Of a stretch of 64,000 nt of DNA, positions 8,023 to 15,100 are shown piece by piece. Location: the NCBI RefSeq assembly GCF_026626635.1, contig NZ_JAPNKA010000001.1, forward strand, positions 13,022,001 to 13,086,000. The letters run 5' to 3'. Origin of the DNA: Archangium lansingense (GTDB lineage: Bacteria; Myxococcota; Myxococcia; Myxococcales; Myxococcaceae). The translations under genes were made by a program, and so were the position numbers. Numbering within the stretch: the stretch's first letter is position 1; every line of letters begins with the position of its first letter. The notes under the pieces are model-generated. The model did no database searches. It was not told where the DNA came from and worked only from the letters and a program-made list of their open reading frames with translations.

Positions 8023-9309
8023 TCAGTCCACCCGCTCGAAACGGACCCGGTCTCCCAGACGCAGCAGCGCTCCGGAGCCGGGAAGAAAGGCGGTGAAGTC
8101 CACGGCGGTGCCGAGCAGGTTCCACCCGCCCGGCGAGGCAAACGGATAGATGCCGGTGCGGCGCCCGGCGAGCCCCACCGAGAGCGCCGGCACGCGGGGC
8201 CTCGGTGTCGCGAGCCTGGGAGCGGCGATGCGACCATCCACCTCGCCCAGGTAGGCGAAGCCGGGGAGGAAGCCGATGCTACGCACCGTGTACTCGCGCG
8301 AGGCGTGCAGCAGGGCCACGTCGTCCACCGAGAGGCCCACGCGCTCGGCCACGGCCTCCAGGTCGGGCCCGTCGTAGCGCACGCGCACAGTGACGAGCGG
8401 CGACTCCTCGAGCAGCACCGGAGTCACAGCCAGTCGTCCCAGAACGCGTCGGGGGTCCTCGGGAGGCGCAGCCGGATCGAAGTACACGCAGGCGTACTCC
8501 TCGCCCACCACCACGTCCACCACACCGGGCTGGGCCTTCAAGGACTCCAGCACGACGCGCCGCTCCAGCCGCGCGGGCAGGACGAGCCGCAGAGCGCCCT
8601 CGCCGAGGGACTCAGAGCGCAGGGACAACACCTCCAGCACCGCGCGCACCTCGCGGGCCATTTCCACTGCACCCGCTGAGTCCCCGTGCACGCACAGCGT
8701 GTCCACTGTCCCGCTGAGGGCCAACCGCAGCGCATTCTCGCGGGCCACTGCGGGGTCGCTGAGCACGGCACCCGGCTGCCCGCGAGGAATGAGCGAACCA
8801 TCCGGGAGGGTACCCCGGTCCGCGAAGCCCTCGCGTGCGTAGGCGACCCCCACGGCTCGGGCTGCCTCGCGCAGCGCACCAGCGCCTGGTCCGATGAAGG
8901 TGATGCCAGGACCGAGGGACTCGAGGACGCCCTCCACCACGGCGTGAGCGAGTGCGGGGTCGCGGTTGGCGGCGTGATACAGGGCGCCGTGGGGTTTGGC
9001 GTAGCACACGGGCACGCCCACCTCGGAGGCAATGGCCAACAACCGGGAGCACTGGGCGGCCACCTGGGCGCGGAGCATCTCGGGGGCTACCTGCAACTCC
9101 TTGCGGCCGAAGTTCGCGCGGTCCTCATAGGAGGGATGCGCTCCGGCGCGAGTGCCGTGACGAGCACAGAACTCGAGGGCCCGGCGCATGGACTGCGCGT
9201 CGCCCGCATGCCCACCACAGGCGATGTTGGCCACCTGGGCGGACGCGTAGAGCCGCTCGTCCTCCTCGGGCAGCTCGCCCAGGTCGATGTTGAGGAGACA
9301 CTCCGCCAT
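8023..9309 (-). CDS. pxpA/pxpB: Fused 5-oxoprolinase subunits PxpA-PxpB
   Basis: 428 residues made of two normally separate subunits. Residues 1 to ~235 are PxpA (LamB/YcsF family): LLNIDLGELPEEDERLY, ANIACGGHAGD, GAHPSYEDRANFGR and the YAKPHGALYH block. Residues ~236-428 are PxpB (KipI/allophanate hydrolase subunit 1 family): DVALLHASREYTVRSIGFLPGFAYLG and the C-terminal SPGGWNLLGTA motif. In most bacteria pxpB, pxpC and pxpA are three genes. Here the A-B order in one chain gives fixed stoichiometry. The fused frame is continuous, with no sign of a lost stop. A GA-rich ribosome site precedes the ATG. Confidence 0.92.
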   Translation of the reverse strand: MAECLLNIDLGELPEEDERLYASAQVANIACGGHAGDAQSMRRALEFCARHGTRAGAHPSYEDRANFGRKELQVAPEMLRAQVAAQCSRLLAIASEVGVPVCYAKPHGALYHAANRDPALAHAVVEGVLESLGPGITFIGPGAGALREAARAVGVAYAREGFADRGTLPDGSLIPRGQPGAVLSDPAVARENALRLALSGTVDTLCVHGDSAGAVEMAREVRAVLEVLSLRSESLGEGALRLVLPARLERRVVLESLKAQPGVVDVVVGEEYACVYFDPAAPPEDPRRVLGRLAVTPVLLEESPLVTVRVRYDGPDLEAVAERVGLSVDDVALLHASREYTVRSIGFLPGFAYLGEVDGRIAAPRLATPRPRVPALSVGLAGRRTGIYPFASPGGWNLLGTAVDFTAFLPGSGALLRLGDRVRFERVD

Positions 9310-9335
9310 GGTTCCGCCGCCCCTCCCTCGTGGAA

Positions 9336-9764
9336 TTACCAGAGGTCCGCGGGCGGAACACTCAGCCCGGGCACGGAGCGGCAGCTCAGTGCCTCCGAGC
9401 GGCCCACGGTGATGCGCTCGGTATAGGCCTCCGTCTCGGAGTCCGGCGCACGGTAGACCTCGACCTCCTTGCTCTCAACGACGGCGAGGTCGGGCTCTGG
9501 CACGCTGAGCTCCCCGAGTTGCAGAGGCAGTTGCACGCGCAGGTCATGCTGCTCGGAGAGCTGCCGGAAAAGCATGCGGCTGAGCACCTGGATGATGCGT
9601 GCATGGGGCACGCTCTGGGGAGACATCTTGCAGAGCACTCCATCGAGGAGTTCCAGCCGCTCGTGCTCGCCGAAGACACCGGCATCCACCATCCACATGT
9701 ACTCGGCCGCCGTCAGCCGGCGGAGGCGTCCGGCGGGAAGCGGGGGCTCGCGCGAGGGCTCCAT
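9336..9764 (-). CDS. Uma2-family protein (DUF820) with an internal deletion of the nuclease core
   Basis: 142 residues, against about 190 for typical Uma2 proteins, which belong to the PD-(D/E)xK nuclease superfamily. The N-terminal half is normal (LTAAEYMWMVDAG, ERLELLDGVLCKMSP, HARIIQVLSRMLF) up to PEPDLAVV. It then jumps directly to the region that usually follows the catalytic core (KEVEVYRAP ... RSVPGLSVPPADLW). The stretch that carries the second acidic residue and the catalytic Lys is absent, in frame. It is probably catalytically dead, or a decaying gene. It lies 26 bases upstream of the oxoprolinase genes on the same strand. Confidence 0.75.
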   Translation of the reverse strand: MEPSREPPLPAGRLRRLTAAEYMWMVDAGVFGEHERLELLDGVLCKMSPQSVPHARIIQVLSRMLFRQLSEQHDLRVQLPLQLGELSVPEPDLAVVESKEVEVYRAPDSETEAYTERITVGRSEALSCRSVPGLSVPPADLW

Positions 9765-9907
9765 GCTCGCAATATAGCGGCTGCGTCACCCTCGGGCAGA
9801 GCGGAAAACCCGGCCCGGGTCTATCCGGGACAATCCGAATGGTTGCACGGGCAGGACTTACGGCCCGGACTCGCGAGCGGACGAAAGATGCCTGTCAGGT
9901 TGGACTG

Positions 9908-9998
9908 CGGACCCTATGACACGGGGTGTCTCTGGCCTGCGCTGTCCGGATTTGTCGTGAGCAATCGCTAGAGTGGGCGGCACCCTTTGGAGGCGCCG
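9908..9998 (+). promoter_or_regulatory. Conserved upstream region of SitA-like module 1
   Basis: This stretch shares blocks with the region before the second SitA-like gene near 54.7 kb: GGACCCTAYGACRCG, GCGCTGTCC, GGATTTGTCG, a CGMTAGARTGGG block resembling a -10 box, and the ribosome site GGAGGCGC. Conservation outside the coding sequence indicates a shared promoter or regulator. Confidence 0.55.
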
Positions 9999-11609
9999 AT
10001 GCCGTCCACGCTGCTGGTGTTGCTGTCGCAGGCGGAAGCGCCGGGAAACCCGCCCGCCGAGGAAATGGAGCCACCACGGTCCGCTTCGGCTGCTGCAAGG
10101 TGGCGCTACCTCCCGCGACTGGAAGCCTCTGGACTGGCGCTGATTGCCCTGGCCCTGCTGTCCAACGCCTGTGTGTCGCTGACACCTCGACCCGGCCCGG
10201 AGCGAAGCCTGCGCTACACTCCGCGGGGCACCACCGGGCCCGCCGTCGACTCCCAGCCGCCCTCCCCTCTTGCGTCCGAGGCACCGGGGCGGCTTCACCA
10301 CCTCCTTGGCTCCCGGGAGACGGTGACGGGGGTGGGCCTGGGCGGTGTCGACGCGGCTGAGGGTCAGAACGCCCTCGCTGCCCACCTGGCCTTTCACAAG
10401 AGCCTGGGCGAGGTGTCCGGCTCCACCCACCACATCTCCCGCGAGCTCTCCAGGCTCAGGACCAGCCACTTCGGCATCGCTGGCGCGGGCAACGGCCTCT
10501 TCGTCCGCTACGTCGACTACGGCGAAGCCCGGTTGCGGTGGATGGACGCCGAGCTCGCCTCCGCCACGGAGTTGGCCACCATCGCTTCGGAGATGGAGGA
10601 CCCGGACATGCAGCTCGCCCTGCTGCGCCTCGCCGGCCCACGGTTGGAGGCCGCCATGATGGGCTCCCTGCTGCTGGCCGTTTGGGTTGACTTCCTCAGC
10701 CTCGCCGACGCGACGCTCTCCCGGCGCCTCTACAGCGAGGAGACGCTGTACGTGAAGATGGAGCGCTGGCGGAAGATGCTGGAGCCGTCCATGGCGGCGC
10801 TCTCGTCCCTGGAGCCGGAGCAGGTGGAGTCGGCAGCGGAGGACATGCCCGCCCTGGTAGGCCACCTCACGGGTGAATTCTCCGCACTCCTCGAGGCCCT
10901 CCACAAGGGGGCGAAAGTCCTCGAGACGGCGCTGGTGCTCAAGGAGTCCATGGAGGCGCTCACCATGATGTCGGCGCTGAAGTTCACATTGCCCGCGCTG
11001 CGCGCGGCGACTCCCGCCATGCTCGGCGTGAGCCTCATGGTGGGCCCCAGCGGAGTGATGATGGGGACGCGGATGGTGGTGTCCGCCGAGTGGGTGGAGA
11101 TGATGCGCCAGTTGGTGCGCGCGGGCGTCCTCTCCGTGCCCGCCGTCGGCGCCGTGGTGCGGATTCAGGCAGGCCACGTGATGATGGCCCAGGGTCACGA
11201 CGACCTGCCTCGGGGCATGCGTGAGGCGCTGGGCGATGCGCCCGAGGTGCGGGCCATGCGTGTGACGGGCAAGACGGGAGCCGGCATGGCCGAGCCCCCT
11301 CGTCATCACGTCATGCCGAAGGAGTTCCGCGAGTGGTTCGAGAAGCGCGGTTTCACCGGCAAGATGAGCATCGAGTGGTTCTGCGTCACGCTTCAACAGG
11401 CACACCACCAGGCGATACACGGTGGTGGTGACTGGAAGCTGGGGCGCAAGTGGCCCGGTGAATGGAACCAGATGCTCATCGAGGTATTGAGAAGAGCTGA
11501 GTCTAGAGCTGGCCGGATGTTGACGAGGAACGAGGTGCTGGAAATAGTCGCGGAGCGTATGGGGTTCTATGACATCCCGATGAACTTCGTTCGCTGTCGT
11601 GGGAAATGA
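9999..11609 (+). CDS. SitA-like polymorphic toxin lipoprotein (DUF2380/TIGR02269), copy 1
   Basis: 536 residues. The family is the myxobacterial paralogous lipoprotein set TIGR02269, whose members include Sit toxins passed between kin cells by TraA/B outer-membrane exchange. A hydrophobic stretch ending LALLSNAC puts the lipid-modified Cys at residue 58, unusually far from the start. The middle is helical. The last ~110 residues contain RHHVMPKEF and, after a helix, AHHQAIHGG...WN, which fits the AHH branch of HNH/EndoVII-fold nucleases; the nuclease role is inferred. The start is set by a GGAGG site and by alignment with copy 2; a TTG 12 bases earlier is possible. The cognate immunity gene follows after 3 bases. 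Confidence 0.8.
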   Translation: MPSTLLVLLSQAEAPGNPPAEEMEPPRSASAAARWRYLPRLEASGLALIALALLSNACVSLTPRPGPERSLRYTPRGTTGPAVDSQPPSPLASEAPGRLHHLLGSRETVTGVGLGGVDAAEGQNALAAHLAFHKSLGEVSGSTHHISRELSRLRTSHFGIAGAGNGLFVRYVDYGEARLRWMDAELASATELATIASEMEDPDMQLALLRLAGPRLEAAMMGSLLLAVWVDFLSLADATLSRRLYSEETLYVKMERWRKMLEPSMAALSSLEPEQVESAAEDMPALVGHLTGEFSALLEALHKGAKVLETALVLKESMEALTMMSALKFTLPALRAATPAMLGVSLMVGPSGVMMGTRMVVSAEWVEMMRQLVRAGVLSVPAVGAVVRIQAGHVMMAQGHDDLPRGMREALGDAPEVRAMRVTGKTGAGMAEPPRHHVMPKEFREWFEKRGFTGKMSIEWFCVTLQQAHHQAIHGGGDWKLGRKWPGEWNQMLIEVLRRAESRAGRMLTRNEVLEIVAERMGFYDIPMNFVRCRGK

Positions 11610-11612
11610 GCG

Positions 11613-12083
11613 ATGACCGACGGACGTTCCTGGGAGGGCAATTGGAGGGTGCGCTTGTACGAGCGGGTTCGTGAGCGAGGTTACGATTCGCTCACTGCCT
11701 TCGCGGAGGCACGCCCCACCGCCTCACTGATGGCGCTGGCCCGGGAGTTGGGTCCGGACGATCTCGCTGGCGTGCAGGTGTTCAGCGGACTGCTGGCCGA
11801 AGCGGAGCGGCGCAAGCAGGTCACACGCCTTGTGCGCGGCCAGCTGGTGCGAGAACTGTGGGCGTGTCTCCCAAACGGTTGGCCAGCCGTGCTCGACGAT
11901 GCGAACCGCTTCAAGGTCGCCAAGGCACTCGGCGTATGGGTAACCCTCACCCCCGAGACCCATAAGGAACGCGCGGACAGGGCCGGTGATGCACTCCTTG
12001 CCACGCCACCTCCTCCAGGGTGGCGGCCTCTCGGGCCCGACGACGAGCTGCTGCTGACGCTCCTGCCCGACGAAGAAGCCTGA
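11613..12083 (+). CDS. Putative immunity protein of SitA-like module 1
   Basis: 156 residues, soluble, without signal peptide. It closely resembles the gene after the second toxin (shared blocks RLYERVRERGYDSLTAFAEA, VQVFSGLLAEAERR, LPNGWP, TPPPPGWRPLGPDDELL, LLPDEE), so toxin and small partner move as a unit. Immunity is inferred from position and pairing, as known for sitI genes, not from a recognised fold. No Nudix box is present, so any automatic Nudix label would be wrong. Base composition is lower in GC than neighbouring genes. Confidence 0.65.
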   Translation: MTDGRSWEGNWRVRLYERVRERGYDSLTAFAEARPTASLMALARELGPDDLAGVQVFSGLLAEAERRKQVTRLVRGQLVRELWACLPNGWPAVLDDANRFKVAKALGVWVTLTPETHKERADRAGDALLATPPPPGWRPLGPDDELLLTLLPDEEA

Positions 12084-12146
12084 GCTTCACGCAGTCAAGG
12101 TCGCCGAGGAACTCGGATTGCTGCGACTCGAGCGAGCATCGACGGA

Positions 12147-15100
12147 CTACAGGAACGGCACATCAGGGTCGAGGGGTGGCTTGCCCGTGAGTTCGGCGAA
12201 TTCAGAGGGCTCGAAGCGGCAGAGATTGATGGCGCCATAGAGGCCAGTCGTGTCACCGCCGAGCTTGTAGCGGCCATCTGGGGTGAATGCGGCCCAGCCA
12301 CCGGGGAGGTGCGCGTAGGAGATCTCCTTCTGGCCGGTGGCGACCTCCCACAGCACCACGAGTCCACTCACGAGGGCCACGGCCAGGTGGTGCCCATCCG
12401 GCGAGAAAGCGATGCTCGTGACCCAGGCCGGATGCTCCAGGCGGCGTTGCTCCTCGCTGCCGGTGCGCACATTCCACAACCGCACCGTCTGGTCGTCGGA
12501 ACCGCTAGCGAGCCACTGCCCGTCCGGCGAGAACGCCACGCTCTTGACCCAGTCCGAATGCGCCAGGAAGCGGCGCAGCTCTTTGCCGGTGCGTACGTCC
12601 CACAACCGCACCGTATGGTCGCCGGAACCGCTGGCGAGCCACTGCCCGTCCGGCGAGAACGCCACGCTCGTGACCTGAAACGAATGGCCCTGAAAACGAA
12701 GCAACTCGCTGCCAGTTCGCACGTCCAACAGCCGCACCGTCTTGTCGGAGCAAGCGCTGGCCAGCCGCTGCCCGTCCGGTGAGAACGCCACGCTCGCGAA
12801 CCAGCCTGAATAGCCTTGAAAACGGCGCGGCTCACTGCCGGTGCGCACGTCCCACAGCCGCACCGCTTGGTCGGAGCAACCGCAGGCCAGCCACTGCCCG
12901 TCCGGCGAGAATGCCACGCTCGCGACAAAGATTGCATCGTCCTTGAGACGGAGAATCTCGCTACCGGTGGCCACGTTCCACAGCCGCACCGTCATGTCCT
13001 CGGAACTGCTGGCCAGCCACTGCCCGTCCGGCGAGAACGCCACGCTCGTGACATGGGACGAATGGCCCTGAAAGCGGCGCAGTCTCCTGCCAGTGCGTAC
13101 GTCCCATAGCCGCACCGTGTGGTCGTCGCAGCCACTGGCGAGCCACGTCCCGTCCGGAGAGAACGCCACACTCCTGACCCAGTCTGAATCGCCCCGGAGA
13201 CGATGGCTTTCGTTGCCGGTGCGCACGTCCCACAGCCGCACTGTCATGTCCTCGGAACCGCTGGCCAACCACTGCCCATCCGGCGAGAACGCCACGCTCG
13301 CAACACTGTGCAAATGACCCTGGAGGCGGCGCATCTCACTGCCGGTGTGCACATCCCATAGCCGCACCGTTTTGTCAGAGGAACCCGTGGCGAGCGACTG
13401 TCCATCCGGTGAGAAACCCACGCTCGTGACATGGGACGAATGGCTTCGGAGGCGGTGCACCTCTCTGCCGGTGCGCAGGTCCAACAGCACTACCGTCTGG
13501 TCGTCGGAACCACTGGCGAGCCACTGCCCGTCTGGCGAGAACGCCACGCTCTTGACCCAATCTGAATGGCCCTGGAGGCAGCGAAACTCCTTGCCGGTGC
13601 GCGTGTCCCATAGTCGCACCGTGTAGTCGTAAGAACCGCTGGCGAGCCACCGGCCGTCCGGCGAGTAGGCAATGCTGGTGACATTGAACGAATGTCCCTG
13701 GAGACGGTGCAGCTGACTGCCGGTACGCACGTCCCACTGCCTGACTGTCTGGTCGGAAGAACCGCTGGCGAGCCACTGCCCATTCGGCGAGAACGCCACG
13801 CTCGTGACATTGGACGAATGGCCCCGGAGACAGTCACGCTCTCCTCCGGTGTACACGTCCCACAGCCGCACCGTCATGTCCTCAGAACCGCTGGCGAGCC
13901 ACTGCCCGTCTGGCGAAAACGCCACGCTCGTGACAGGGCATGAATGGCCCTGGAGACGGCGTAGTTCCCTACCGGTGCGCACGTCCCATAACCGGACCGA
14001 ACCGTCTGAATGTCCCACCGCGATCCACTCACCGCTGCTGTGGAATGCCACGGCCCTGCACACCGCCAGGGAGGAAACGAAGACCCCTTCCCCTGGGCGC
14101 TCAGGTCGGGCGGAGGCCGCACCCGTGAATCGAGCCTGGCCCGAGGCGGTATCCAAGTTCGCGCCGAGGAGATTGGCCCCAACGAAACTCGCACCGTTGA
14201 GGAGCGCATCCAGGAACGAGCCGTCCACGAGCTTCGCGAAAGTGAAATCCGCTCTCGAGACATCGGCTACATCCAGCACCGCTCCCTTAAGGTTGGCACG
14301 AAGCAACTTCGCTCCGTGGAGCACCGCCCCTGTGAGTTGGGCTCCCTCGCAGTTGGCGGAGGCCAGCACCGCGTCCGAGAGGTCGGCGTCCTCGAGGTTC
14401 GCCTGGGTGAGATTGGCTCGCTCCAGCACCGCGCCCCGAAAGGAAACGCCTCGCAAATCAGCGCCGCGGAAGTTCGTGTCCACCAGCACCGAGCGCTCGA
14501 ACCGGGCCTTGCGGAGATCCTCACCCGCGAAGCTCCGTCCCGAATGATCCTGGCCCGAGAAATCAATCGGCGAGAGGGCTTCGCCCAACGAGCGAAGCAC
14601 CTCGGTGGCGTTGATGACCAGGTTCTCCCCTGGCTTACCAGCCAGCACGCGGCGGGCCCACTCGCTCGCTCGCGCCGGGCCCGCGAGCGCTGTGAAGAAC
14701 GCGATCATGAGCGCCGACATCGTCTGGTGTGAAAGCAGTGCCCCCGCACTGGCTTCTCCGGAAGCCTCGACCCCCTGGGCCGCCGCGTCGGCGACCAACC
14801 ATTCCATGACCGACTGATGGATGAACGAAAAGGCGCCCTTGTCGTCGCGCACCAGCAGCGTGCCCGAGCCAACATCGTGCCCCGCGGAGTGGGCATCCAT
14901 CGGCTGTTCCTGCCGGCTCACCAATTTCGGCAGTGCCCTCTGGGCGATCGCCGGCAACTCCTCCACGGCCACCGTGCGCTGCAGCCGCTGCCACAGCACG
15001 AGCGCCACCTCCCGCGCGGCCACCCACCGCTCCTGCGTCGCGAGTCCCTGGCCCAGCTTGCGATCCGTCTCGCCGCCAAGCCATCTCTCCATCAACACCC

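Noticed and set aside
11613..12083. Nudix hydrolase label for the small protein after the Sit-like toxin
   Set aside because: No Nudix box (G-x5-E-x7-REUXEE) is visible; pairing with the toxin gives a better explanation.
12302..14065. CRISPR-like regular repeat at 126-bp spacing
   Set aside because: The repeats are coding (WD40 units), lack unique spacers and follow codon structure.
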